From Musa acuminata AAA Group (lineage: Eukaryota > Streptophyta > Magnoliopsida > Zingiberales > Musaceae), in assembly GCF_036884655.1 (NCBI RefSeq), contig NC_088340.1, forward strand, positions 1,688,001 through 1,752,000: a stretch of 64,000 nt of DNA, read 5' to 3'. Positions within the stretch are counted from its first letter, which is position 1, and each line of letters opens with the position of its first letter. Both the position numbers and the translations under genes were made by a program. Below, piece after piece: positions 11,034 to 23,205 of the stretch. The notes under the pieces are model-generated. The model did no database searches, was not told where the DNA came from, and saw only the letters and a program-made list of their open reading frames with translations.

Positions 11034-13750
11034 TTTGGAATATTTGAGGCGCATTCTGTAGACCTTTGCTATCAAACATAATGAACTCACAAAATGAAGT
11101 CTCAATGAGCTTCTGTGCTCCATACCGTCATCCTTTTTTCTCTGATGACATGATTAGAATACCAGATTAGATGGTCGATTCACATATCTTCTATGACAGT
11201 CACTGTTGGGCATATCTAACTATTAACTCTGACCTCATATGGAAATTGCTGGAGATAGAAGTCAGTTCTGGAGACCATGTTTTAGTATGAGAACCAGATT
11301 TCCATCTTAACCTTGGGGGATCAATCTTCCAATGTTTTCAAAGTTGAATGTGGTTCCAACATAATATTTTCAGCTAATTAACTGCTGGTCAGAAGCCGGT
11401 TAGATGCCTCCTGTATCCCTATCTTCTATGTTTCTTTATGTATGTTATGTTTTTATGTATTTCTTCGAGGCACTCTACCCTAGTGTTCTCCTTTATAGTT
11501 GTTTAACTTCATTATCATGATTGAGACTGATGAGCACATGTACGATTTATGGCAAATTGAGACTGATAGCACTTGTATGATTTATGGCAAATTGGAACTA
11601 TTACTCCAATGATTTTTTATCTTCTTTTTTTGTTTTGTTTTCTTCCAAGCCTTTGTTTAGGATAATTATACTCGACTGCTTTTTTCTCTTTTTTTTTTGG
11701 TTTTCTTGGAACCTTTGTTTAGGACTATTATTTATGGTGTCAGATTTGATCATCTTGCCAAATATATCAAGTCTTTTGCTGATCTAAATAATATGCCAGA
11801 ATAAAAGTTTTATCAAGTTGAGTCAAACTGCTTCAAATTCCAATGAGGTGAATAAAAATCTTCGTTTTAGCCTCTTATCTCCTTCTGCAAGTTATTTTGC
11901 AATAAGAGTGCACCGGGGGTTTTGCCTAGTAGTATCTTCCTCCGATGCTCAAGTCATTATATCTTTAGGAGTTGATAATTAGGACCCGAGATAGTGCTCA
12001 AATGGAAGAGAAAGACCATATGAGGGCTTAGCGGGCAAAAAATTAAATCTGTTTTCGTGGTGGTGATTTCTCCATAGGCATACCTGTGATGGCCTGTGAT
12101 GATTGAGCCATTCCGAGTAGTTAACTGAATTTGATTAGTATTTTGAGTAATTAGCTTATAGACTGTTTTTGATTCAACTGTGATACCATATGGCAGTTAA
12201 GCAGTATTAACTGCTTCATGGGTGTTCATCTGTAACCACCTGAAAGCAATCATTGTTGGTGACAACTGGCTTGATGATGTGGAGCGAGTGTCACATTTTG
12301 CTTGGTGCCATGTGAAGTCTGATGAGTTCTTCACTAACAGTTATGCAAGTGGGTTTTCACAGCTGAGGTTTTCCTCTGTGCTCTTTCTACTTATGTTGAT
12401 AACAATATGTAGGTAACTGTCTTCTTTTTTGGCTGATGAGTTCAGGATTGTAATCAATATCACTTTCTCAAGTTGAAGATTGATTCTGTTCGTTATATTT
12501 TACCCTATTCTCTGATACATCTGCCACATCTATGGTAATCTATCGGCGTCAGCTTCTAATACAGACTACTAGGTTACCATTTGGCATCAGTATTATGTGC
12601 AAGCTTATTGTTTCAAACTTTCATAGTAGTGCGTTGGTTGAGGCGTTCGGTGGATTTCAACTGGTTGAGTGTTTGATCCCTTTGTAGCATGCACCATGTG
12701 CAAATCATTTACCCTTGTGCCATATATAAAAACTCCAATCAAGAATTATAAACGACTTTGTAATGTATGACAACATTGGCAATTCCCCGAGTCTCAGCAT
12801 AATTAAGTCTTTTTATTATGCTTATATTTCCTAATCGAGCAAATTATGCAGTTGATTTCTCTCAAGATTTTAGACTCATTGAAACTTCAGTGGATAGTTG
12901 CAAATAGTGCTTTTGTTCAAATAGTATCTCTCATCCTTGATAATTGACAGTAGCTGTGGATTTGGTTTAATTTTTGTTCACTCAGATAATGCTATTTGAC
13001 TTGATGGTTACATTTAATTATTTGTGTTTGAAGAAAATAGTTTTTTGTACATGCTAACAAATTGATTTGTGTGGGTGGAATTGTTGGTGAAAATGTGTTC
13101 AGTGAACTGCCATAAGATTTAAATTATCTTTATTGTTTTTCCGTTCCACATCCATCAAGAACAATAGACATGCTGTGTTTCACTGAAATTTTTCTTCCAC
13201 CTCAAGAATTATGTAAGAGGGTGTTGCAGGGTTTATGCCAATGTTCTTTGAGGATGAATCAAGGTATAATAAATACATGAGATAGTAACTGTTTGTAAAG
13301 TCATTACTTGTTTTGATCAGGTCCATCATTTTTGAGATAGAAAACCAACTCTTTTATGTCAGTCGGTTGCAGTGTTGCACATATGCTTGTTATGTCTTTA
13401 TCTTGCAAGTGTTTTATGATTTACCCCCTGAAATGTCCACAGGATGCTAAAGGGCCAGAATACTAAATGGACTGAACTGAAGAATATACATGTTGCTTAT
13501 TATGTTGTAATTAGATTGTGATTTCAATTCTGGATAAAACTTCCTGTGAACTAAGTATAAATGGTTTTAAGCAAGCAAATTAGCCTCTTTCATTGCTTCT
13601 CTTATAAATAGGAAATGTCCTTACAAGCAAAGGAATATAGGATAGCCGACTGCCGGATTATTTTGCTTCCAACTGACCATGTTTTCTTTATCTTATAAAT
13701 TTAAGATAACATCAGAAATGGGGAAACAACTTTCGGTTTGGAAACCTATT
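11034..13750 (+). other. DnaJ 3' UTR and intergenic spacer, no gene seen
   Basis: AT-rich sequence with many in-frame stops on both strands. The longest open stretches (60-67 codons) have no recognisable protein character. The first few hundred bases are likely the DnaJ 3' UTR. Confidence 0.6.
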
Positions 13751-13808
13751 TACACACACATGTATGTATATGTATATGTATATGTATATACATATGTACA
13801 TGTACATG

Positions 13809-13855
<47 letters not shown>

Positions 13856-13905
13856 ACATATATGTATGTATACATTTATATATGTATGTATATATATATA
13901 TATAT
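13751..13905. repeat. Compound CA/TG/TA microsatellite
   Basis: An imperfect mixture of ACAC, TGTATA and TATA units. The 100-codon reading frame across it (rich in YVYVYI) is an artefact of the repeat. Confidence 0.92.
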
Positions 13906-14664
13906 TAAATTATTTCATTTAGAGGTTAATCATAAAATTGACCAACCAAATGGAATCGAAACGCCACAACAAATCAAGTAGAAGAAGAATAAAAAAGAAA
14001 ATCAAATCTGACTTCAAACTCAAGACCACACATGAAACTAGCTAATATATGCTAATATATGAAATCAACAACGTCATTATAGCGACAATGAGATGTGTCA
14101 CGTGGTACAAAGGTATTGATCATATGATTACGAGGTATCGAGGTATCGACCGCATGACACTAAAGTGTTGATCAGATAATATCGAGACATTGACCTCATA
14201 GTTTTAGTATCAGTAGTTTTTCTTATGTCGTTGTTTTTATATTGCTTACCCCGTATTGTGCCTTGGCTTGTGTATATAAAATTTCTTTTTGACTATCATT
14301 AAGAGGGTAGTTTGACTTATCTTCTGGATTTCGATCGTGCTAATGTTTTTGAATTATTTCGATTATATTGTCGTCAAAAAGAATACTTACTGTTGTTCAT
14401 GCTATCATTAAAAAGAACGTTTTGAACTATTCATGTTTTAAATCATCAAAAGTAGCCTGTTTGAAGATGCCAAAGATGTCAAGTAGAGGAGCAATCAAGA
14501 ATAATCGATTAGAGAGAGACTTGTGGTAGATTATGTAAAGGATTAAAAAGAAGAATCAACACCGAGTCATGATTTAAATGCTTGATATTAATGAGATTTT
14601 GACTGCCTCATTGGCCCATCGAAGGTTATGACAAAGGTTTGAGAGAAGAACCGATTCCAATCGT
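13906..14664. other. Intergenic, no gene seen
   Basis: AT-rich spacer. A 'ggtatcgaggtatcgacc' type stretch at 14128-14200 and a TATA-like 'gtgtatataaaa' near 14271 could belong to a decayed LTR, but I see no second LTR and no coding remnant. Confidence 0.4.
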
Positions 14665-15057
14665 GTCATGTCGGCAGGAATTAATTGTCGCCATAGATTG
14701 GCTTGACTCGAACTTGTTGCAGGTGGGTTAACCAAGTTGGGTTGGGTTCGGTCCATGGATGGTTGAATCGATTTGGTTCGTTAAGCACACGATGATGATT
14801 TGGGTCATGTTAGCAGGAATAAATTATCCCCGTAGATTTGCTCGACTCGGACTTTATTGTAGGTGGGGTTACTGAGTTGGGTTGGGTCCATGAATGGTTG
14901 AATCGATTCGGTTCGATGAGCATATGGTTTGGGTCATGTTGACCGGAATTAATTATCCCAGTGGATTGACTTGACTCGGACTTATTATATATGGGGTAAC
15001 TCAGTTGGGTTGGGTTCATGAATCGTTGAATCGATTCGGTTCGATGAGCAATTGGTC
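14665..15057 (+). repeat. Three-copy minisatellite, about 125-139 bp per unit
   Basis: Units begin at 14665, 14804 and 14933, each with 'gtcatgt(t/c)(a/g)(g/c)c(a/c)ggaat' followed by a 'gactcg(a/g)actt' box, 'gttgggttgggt', and 'ggttgaatcgattcggttcg(a/t)' near the end. Copies are roughly 80-85 percent similar by eye. The array ends about 210 bp before the eIF4E start codon, just ahead of the TATA-like box. Confidence 0.88.
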
Positions 15058-15122
15058 CGATCCAAAGCAGGTCTAGATTTGGGGTTTGTCACGCTTTTGG
15101 ACCGACCCACATCGGCTCCTCC

Positions 15123-15129
15123 TATTTAA
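15123..15129 (+). promoter_or_regulatory. Possible TATA box of eIF4E
   Basis: TATTTAA lies 146 bp before the ATG at 15269, with a pyrimidine-rich leader (15170-15215) downstream, a normal plant spacing for promoter and short 5' UTR. Confidence 0.45.
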
Positions 15130-15268
15130 CCCTTTCACCTGGAGCGGTAGCATAGAGTCCTCCTCCAACACCGCCTCACATTTGTCCTCTTACTCTTTCC
15201 CTTCCTCTCTCGGCGTCTTGGGATCGTTTGTCTCGTAGGTTACTACGATTACAGAGTCCGACGGCACA

Positions 15269-17556
15269 ATGGCAGAGGAAGCGGGGATGATCGCGGCGGC
15301 GAGAGCGTCCGAGGAGGACAAGGCAAGGGAGAGGGAGGCTGACCCGTCGGATGAGATCGAGGAAGGCGAGATCGAGGACGCCGACGCCGATTCTGACGCC
15401 GACGCCGCCAGGAGGGGCGGCGCCCAGCCTCACCCCTTGGAAAACTCCTGGACGTTCTGGTTCGACAACCCCTCCGCCAAGTCCAAGCAGGCCGCCTGGG
15501 GCAGCTCCCTCCGGCCCATCCACACCTTCGCCACCGTCGAAGACTTCTGGAGGTAAGCATCATCTCAGATCCCAACGCCGCGCCGCGCCCTTTCGGGTTC
15601 GCTTCCTGATCTTCTCGAGAGAAATTATTTGATGGCTAAATTCAACGATTCGGCAATCGCTTCTTATGTGATCACGTAAGAAATAAGCGGCAAATTGTTG
15701 TCTTCGGATTGTTCATGAACTATTTGTCTGATTGCCCTGTTTCGCTTAGCAAACCCTGATCTTGCGCGGTGACCCTTATCTTGCGTCAACATATCGTTAT
15801 GTAGCACATCTTGATGCAACTAGATGTAAGAGGGAAAGAAAAGAAGGTCATCTATGGGCTTGGAGAAAGAGAGATAGTTTGTTATGTTAACAATCTTTTT
15901 CGTCGATCAATCTTTTCGGACAGTCAATTGCTTCTGTTACCAATTTTACACACAAAGTTTACCCTATTATCATTCTGACCTGCATGGTAGAAAATACATA
16001 GAAATTAGGTGGAGATGTCATTGCTGGCAAGAAATTATATGAACCTATCACCGGTGTTGTGGTTGTTCTTGTAGTGAGCAGTATCCATAAGTTGAAGATC
16101 TGGTGGAAGACCTTCAAACTGAATGGATAAGTGTGATGTCTCTTCCATTATTTGACCACAAGTTGGAATCTATTATCCTTGATGTATTTCCATCCAAGCG
16201 ACCAAGTAGCTGAGGAGCATATGTTTTCGCACATCCATACTTGCTTTTTTGTATCGTGTGTTAAGCATTGTATACATATTAACTCATTTGTTGGTGTAGT
16301 TTTTGTCTTTTACTCTTGACTTCTTGTTTTGCATATAATTTCTTGAGATAGAGGCTATAGCTGTTGTGGACATGTTCTTGTGAACAAATATTCCATATAT
16401 ATGCTGTTCCTTATTTTTTGGGATGTTTTCCAGCCTCTACAATAATATCCACCACCCGAGCAAACTGATTATGGGAGCAGATTTTCATTGCTTTAAACAC
16501 AAGATTGAGCCAAAATGGGAAGATCCAGTTTGTGCTAATGGAGGGAAATGGACCATCAGTTGTGTTAGAGGAAAAGCAGACCAACTGTGGTTGTATACTG
16601 TATGCATCATTCTTTTTAGGATAAACATTAGAAATTGCTTACTGCTGATATTATCTTCACATCTGCAATTTTTTGTCCTTCTAGTTACTGGCAATGATTG
16701 GTGAGCAGTTCGAGTATGGGGATGAAATTTGTGGAGCAGTTGTTAGCGTCCGTGCGAAACAAGAAAGAATAGCTTTGTGGACCAAGAATGCTGCCAATGA
16801 AGAAGCTCAGGTACTTGTGAATTTATTGTGTTACTGAAATTATAGACTCAGCATTTACCAACCCAACCAAGGATTGATATCAAACCATATGAAAAGACCT
16901 GCCATATTTATTCTTTATTATTTTCTTCAGTGATACCGGGTAGTACAGCTCTGTATTCAACCTGGTAGAATACTGTCATACCGATCCAATTGGTTACTGA
17001 AATTGGTATTGGACAAAGTTTTAAATCCTTGGCCAATGGATAAATTTTACAGGCTTATTATTGTTCTCGTCAATGATTACTTTTTTTTTCATTAATTTTT
17101 GTGATATACAAAAAAGAAAAAACAACTCAACATTTATTCCTCAATACTTATTTATGGTCAAAATTTTTGGCTGAATTTAGAAAAACTCATTCTTTCGTGC
17201 TTGTCTTGGAATTATCTAAAAGTCCATTGAAAATTTTAAAGTAGGAAAACCAATCCATGGTAATTTATAATATACAATTTTAAGACTAATTAAGTCAAAC
17301 ATAAATCTAATGACGAAATCGAAAAGCAAGCTAAAGCTGTGATGCATATATTGCTGCTCTTACCTTGATCATGTCTGTTCTTCCTTCAGAATTTTTTTGA
17401 CCTTTCTTCTAGATTATATTGAGCCTCCAATCAACAATTAGAGCTCTAGGAGTTGATAACACAAACAAGCTGTCTGATTCTCCAATCATCAAATAGAGTT
17501 TAAGGCCTTAATAACATAAACCAACCTTAGGTCCCACATGATAAAATTTTTTAGGT

Positions 17557-17634
<78 letters not shown>

Positions 17635-20600
17635 TGAGATATTCAAGACTTACCATGGTTCTAATATGAATTTTCATTAGCACTTTGAGTTTTTAGAAAT
17701 ATTTGTTAACATCACCGCTTCCAATTTCCTATTACACTTGGGATTAGCTTCCAATTTTACAACTGAATAAAGTTGCTACTCGTATGCAAAATCTTGAAAT
17801 CCATTCTTCTCTGCTGACTAAGCTTGTTTTTCCCCAGAATGATGCTTTCCAACTGTTCGATTTTTCTAATCATATGTTATAGGATTTTGAATCATCTTTC
17901 TATTCTAGAACATCCTTTTTGTCATTAGTTCTTAACATCACCGTGTAGTTTTTGGAGCATCATTGGGCATGGAAGCTTTCTTTTAGTTGCTTCTCTAAGT
18001 TATACCTTTGGAAGTTGTTGGTGCTATGATCACTCTCATTTTAGGATCTACTCATTAAGGTTGTGATCATATGATGATCCACAAAGCAGCAAGAGAAGAA
18101 AATTAATGACAAAAGAACAGGGGAGCATCTAAAAAAATGGAATTTAATCGTGATGGAGTCTACCATTAATATGTGTTGCTAGCTGCCAATTCATATGTCA
18201 CCATTAAGGCAACTTTTATAAGAGAATACTATAAGATAGAGAGAAAGAAGGTAAACAGTGTTGAATGGGTGGCAGTTGCATGAATAACTAGAAACGTATA
18301 CAGAGGAAAAAAAACAGGGGCATAAATGTTGTAGTCATAGAGGATGACTTTGAAGGTGCTGAAACTTTAAATGAAGGAAACTGATGAATTTTGTCAGATT
18401 TATGTTCAATTGATCAGCTATTGATAAGATCTAATTGACTATGGCTTAAATTTCACAACCAAGCTAGATGTCTATTTGACTATGGCTTATTATTCCAAGT
18501 ATCGATAAGATCTAATTGTAAATATGCTAGAAATGGAAGAATGCTTGAGAAAGAACCGATGCAATCCTAATCAAGGCAAAGGACGAACGAATTAGTTGTG
18601 TTTAATCAGATACTGTTTTTAGATTAAGTATTGATTAAGACAAGTTTGTGACAAGCTCTGGCAGATTTAACTTCAATCAAATGTATAAATTATGCTGATG
18701 AATGATAATTAGAAATGAGTTGGTATCAACTGCCATATGGAAGGATCTATAACATAGAGTTTGTAAGAGGTTAAAAGAAAAGAAAAGAAAATGACCTGCT
18801 ATAAGTAAAGATTATGCGTAGGAAAGAAAGTAAAGGACTGAGGTTTGGAGATCTAAAAGAAGGGTGCTGCATAATTCTGAATGATTTATGCAGGTTTGTA
18901 GGAGAGTGAACTATCAGATCGATAGGCCCTTTCTCTTTTTCTCTATGCATCGTCTCTTCTGCAACGTTATTCCATTTTCATCTCACTTGTACTCTCATCC
19001 ACCAATGTCTTCAAAATCATTGGTTTCCCTCTGATCAAACATTTATATACTAAAATTTCAACCCAACAATTCCAGTTTTTGATGGAAATAAAATTGAACC
19101 ACACTAAAAACATTGTTCCGATCTGATCAAACACACTCTCCAAGAACCACTGAGTTACGTAACTTTCTAATCTTATTCCCTATTGTTTGAAGTTCAAGTT
19201 GCTAGAAGCTCCTATCATAATATTTCCTGAAGTCAAGTTGTTCAAGTTGGAAGCACTGACTGAGAAAGTAAAGATCTTTAAGTTGTATCTTCTTGCATAA
19301 ACTTCAGGCCAATCTTGTCCAAAATTAAAATTGGAATGATATTTTTTAACCTAGAGTGGCTATATTTTGGCCCTAAGAGAACATGAAAAAAACCATGGCA
19401 GCATGTTCAAAAAGTGCTTATAGCTAGAGAGCTCATGTCTAAATTGGTAAGCCGCAGGTAAAAGCTAGTTATAATTCTAGACTATAACTGCAAGCTCATG
19501 AAAATTGTAGGCATCTCTTCTTAGAGATGTGATTTGACAAAAAGCACAAAAAGCAACAGTATGGTTAAGGTGAAGCAGGAATATGATTTTTAAGTAAATG
19601 ATGACAACATTGGTGTCAATGTCTATACTGAGCTTGCAAAAGGTATTGATAAATTGGATTTAGGAATAAGCTGAGATAGCTCAGTTGGGAGTTATTATAT
19701 GCAATGCTGGGTACTGTGACCAAGGTTGTTGCCATCGGTTGAAGTGAAAGCATCTGTTCTTAGAAGTGATGTTTTGTGTTCTCGTTGTTCTTCTAAATCA
19801 TAGTTAAATTATCCAGATGGAACTTAAACCTGGGCTTTAAAGCTCTTCTTAACTGCATAATTGAAAATTACATGGCCAACTATGCTGGGTTAATTTACTG
19901 CTACAAGGTCTTCGGTACTGTTTCTTTCAGTAGGAGTGAATAAAATTAGTGAGGCAACAACAGGACATCTGGTGAATGGGAGTATTGCCATATCTTTTAT
20001 GTTTTGCATTCAACAGGGTTTCATACCTTCTGGCATGTCTATGACTAGTAAGTTTGGCCGTATCAAGGCAGTGGATGGTTGCATTTCTGGCTTATACAAG
20101 TGCCTGCTGTAATGCTTATGCAGCAAAATAGTCAAGTCTGTCAGTCATGCATTAGTTATGACAGGGTAATTGTATTGACTACTGCCTTTTGGAGCTTCTG
20201 TAGTTGTCCATCAGTGTGGTATGTGTTTACCTGCAAGGGCAACAAGCCTTGCAAGGCCTTATTGTATTAAGTCCAAGTAAAAGCATTCAGTCTATTTTTA
20301 ACTATTTCTTTTTATCCTTAGAAAGTGCATGTAAACAGTTAAAAGTACTGATGTAACTTCTGTGGGTCTCATGGTAGATTGCTATTGTCTTATGCAGAAA
20401 TGATTTTTTTTTCTTGCTTCTGCATGCCTGACTGGCCTATTTAAGTGCCATGTTCTTTTTTCTTCACACCCTCATTTTGTGGTGTGTCGCCGAGTTTGCT
20501 GCTTGTTTGGCATGCCTAATTTTCTTTCTTATTTTCCTTTTCTTTTTGTGCCCTTATATTTTTGTAGATAAGCATCGGGAGGCAGTGGAAAGAGCTCCTT

Positions 20601-20779
20601 GACTATAATGACACGATTGGCTTTATTTTCCATGTGAGTGCTCCTTCTGCCATCACCAGTTAACATTGTCTTATACATGAAACAGTTCTATGCAAATTGA
20701 TAAAACTTGCCGTTTTCTCCAATTGTTGCAGGAAGATGCAAAGAAGGATAAGGTTCCTAAGAATCGGTATACTGTGTGA
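15269..20779 (+). CDS. eIF4E: Eukaryotic translation initiation factor 4E
   Basis: Five exons: 15269-15552, 16434-16599, 16685-16810, 20568-20633 and 20732-20779, with GT-AG introns and matching phases, give 229 residues. It binds the mRNA 5' cap and eIF4G in the cytosol. An acidic N-terminal tail ([10 protein letters not shown]) precedes the core that starts at [11 protein letters not shown], which holds part of the eIF4G-facing surface. Cap-binding residues are in place: W77 ([10 protein letters not shown]), W123-E124 (PKWEDPV) and W182 (RIALWTK). C128 and C166 are 38 residues apart, matching the cysteine pair that forms a redox disulfide in plant eIF4E. The C-terminus DAKK...KNRYTV is canonical. 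The tail and core favour eIF4E over eIF(iso)4E. Plant eIF4E is also the classic host factor exploited by potyviruses, so allelic changes around W77 and W123 matter for resistance. Intron 3 is 3.76 kb and holds a microsatellite and repeat debris. Confidence 0.97.
17561..17634. repeat. (TA)n(CA)n compound microsatellite in eIF4E intron 3
   Basis: About 26 TA units pass directly into about 11 CA units, probably derived from one ancestral repeat. Confidence 0.96.
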
Positions 20780-22360
20780 TATCTTTGTCATCGGAGAGAA
20801 CTTATTGGACTTTTCTAATTTAAGATGACATTTAGCACCTTCTAAGTTGTAATACAAACTCTTATTTCTTGGTATTATTATCTTCACTGCCTCTTATGAG
20901 AACTGTGGGAATGTGCATTATGATAAAGCCTAGCATGCATCTGTTCTGGAGTGGAGGGGTGGGTGGTGTGTGGAGTTGGCTTTTTCTCCTGTGCCAAGAT
21001 CGCATGTTGCATCTTAAGTTGTGACTTAACCATTTCTCTTAATCTTAACATGAACTATTTCTTTCATGTTCTAATGTTTGTTCAGGGAAATTTTGGAGCA
21101 TACAAGTCCTGACTATTCTTGGACTGAGAACTAACATTTATGTCGTGAGCATTGGCTTTTTGTAGTCTCGTTGATGCAGTGGGTCCAAAGTAGCCGAAAA
21201 TTTTCATGGATCTATCTCTGCCATCAGGTACGCTCAACTTCTTTAGCATCAGTTTTTGAGAGCTGTATGCCTCCCAGCAATTACTTTCGTGCTCATTTTC
21301 CTGCATATTTATTTGTGTACAGAGATGATGCTGCAGATACTGCTAAGTCTACCAGTGTATCTAGCCATCCATCCCCGAAACACCTATGCAATAAAAGAAA
21401 AGAAACCCAGTGACAACTACGAGGTATTTTATTGGATCTTTCATGGTCTTCGTCCTCTTTTACATCTTGGTATATAAAACATTCCAAATTCTTAATTGAT
21501 TTGGAGAAAGATTTAGTGAAATAGATCAATCCTCTAGTTGGATTTAATGTTTTTGTGAGAGGTTCGATAGATGTGCTTAAAAAAGAAAGAACATAAAGAG
21601 AATGATCTAGATTTTTTTAATTGAAAAGATGAATCTAAATAGGAAGTTATGAAAGGACTTCGTGAGCAACATGGTGAACTTCTCGAGCGCAAGCTCTTAA
21701 CTTCTTATTCACTTGTTCGTATCTTCCTCTTTCTTTCCTCCTTTTTTTTTTTTTTTTTTTTTTTTTGTTTAAGGGCTGGTTGTCCTCTCTTTAGTTGTTG
21801 TCAGTTCAATCTATGTTGTTGTGTTTAGGATGTCACACCCTTCTTTTATGGATGTGAAGGGGAAAACTGTGTTATTGTTGGACTTTCAATCAAAGTCCAA
21901 TTCGAATTGAGTTGAGTTTCGATAATGATATTTTCATCTAGAGTGTTTTCTTACTCATCACCAGGTCATCTATTTCTCATTCAACTTATCATCTATTGTA
22001 TCGGTAGCTCGAATGTCTTCAATTTTTTCACAATCATAACCGAATACTATCTCCATGTATAGAGTCAACTTGAGTTGGCAAGCGTGTTTCCAATCTGCTT
22101 AAGAACTTTGAATGAGTTGTCATATCAAATTTTGTTGATCTTCCTCTTTAGCAAGAGGAACATATTATCATGTTTTATCATCCACTTGTAGCATTACCTA
22201 TCTAGTTGAGGGAGGGAGTGCAATGGTGCGATAAAGATAAACAAGTCCTGAATGAACTTATAGATATATTGGCATGCCCATCCTTAGCCTCGTCCACTCT
22301 TGGATCATTTTGACTTTGTCTGGGCCAATTTGAATTTTTCCTTCACTTATGTGTCACGAA
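20780..22360. other. eIF4E 3' UTR and spacer
   Basis: The first 300-400 bp probably carry the eIF4E 3' UTR. A poly(T) run of about 26 bases sits at 21741-21766. No protein-coding region is convincing; short open frames at 21082-21529 have no family resemblance. From about 21830 the sequence may already belong to the decayed retroelement. Confidence 0.45.
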
Positions 22361-22555
22361 CTTAACTAGAACTGCCTAAGTCATAAGACACTATTATGAT
22401 AATTATTACTGACTTAGTTGAAATTATCTAAGTTATGAGACATTTTTATGTCGATGTCATATACGTAGTTAGGATTACCTAAGTCATGATGTACCCTTGC
22501 GCCAATGTCATAGACTTAGTTGGGATTGCCTAAGTCATGAGGTTCCTTTACGTTA
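22361..22555. repeat. Four-copy tandem repeat, about 51 bp per unit
   Basis: Units start near 22361, 22412, 22464 and 22513 and share 'acttagttg(g/a)(a/g)atta(c/t)ctaagtcatga'. The array lies next to the retroelement remnant and may be part of its LTR or untranslated region. Confidence 0.75.
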
Positions 22556-22849
22556 TTCATCCGCAAAGGATTAGCCTAGTTGCAACCTCATTCAGGTCCT
22601 ATAGGATCTATAAAAGAACAAATCGATTAGTTCGAAAGCGAGCGGTGGACAAGTTTCGACGTGTCACAAAGAGGAATCTTTACAAACAATTCAGCAAACA
22701 CTCAGGAAAAAATAAGGACTTTAAAAGGCAAACAAACAATCGCAAGTTCGTAAGCAATTGCTCAAAAGTCCAAATGGTATGCTTAGCCACCTGTACAACA
22801 CTTACGTGTTTTGAAGGCTATCTTCCATGCATCTTCTTCTAAACCTCAG

Positions 22850-23205
22850 ACTTGATGATAATCCTATTAGAGATCCAATTTAGTGAAGATGATAGTAGGT
22901 TGGAGCTGGTCCAATGGGTTGGGGATATCAATTTTTTACCATGATTTTGTTTAAGGTACGATAGTCAATGCATGTGTCATTCGTCATCCTTCTTTAGAAC
23001 CATCAACGTTAGTGATCCACAAGGAGAATAACTCCGATTGATGATGTCATTCTCGATTAGCTTAGCCACTTATTATAGGATTCGTTCTCTAAAATTGAGT
23101 TTTGGTACATGCTAAGATTCAGTAGTGGTGCATCGGAGATGAGCTATATTTCGTGCTCTACCGTTCACCACGAAGGTAGTGTGCTATTTTCTATACTTGT
23201 TGATG
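22850..23205 (-). mobile_element. Degenerate Ty3/Gypsy-type reverse transcriptase fragment
   Basis: The minus strand, read across several frameshifts, shows the RT palm landmarks of Gypsy elements. 'SPCGSLTLMVLKKDDEWHM' matches the usual SP(Y/W)GSPVLxVKKKDGxWRMC block. A few codons later 'RTLNKIMVKN-YPQPI' matches YRALNKxTVKNRYPxP. Upstream text (near 23100-23190) resembles the linker preceding RT. In-frame stops and frameshifts make it non-functional. I see no intact protease, RNase H or integrase and no clear LTR pair, although the flanks (22.0-23.7 kb) are probably the same element. The Gypsy assignment is from motif order; a search is needed to name a clade. Confidence 0.65.

Noticed and set aside
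13679..13981. 100-codon ORF rich in Tyr/Val/Ile
   Set aside because: Translation of the TA/TG/CA microsatellite; no conserved segment outside it.
15176..15632. Minus-strand and alternate-frame ORFs over eIF4E exon 1
   Set aside because: Shadow frames of the GC-rich exon; Arg/Pro-rich with no domain.
19673..19745. tRNA-like A box (tagctcagttggga) in eIF4E intron 3
   Set aside because: No matching B box, no cloverleaf and no acceptor stem could be built; at best a SINE trace.
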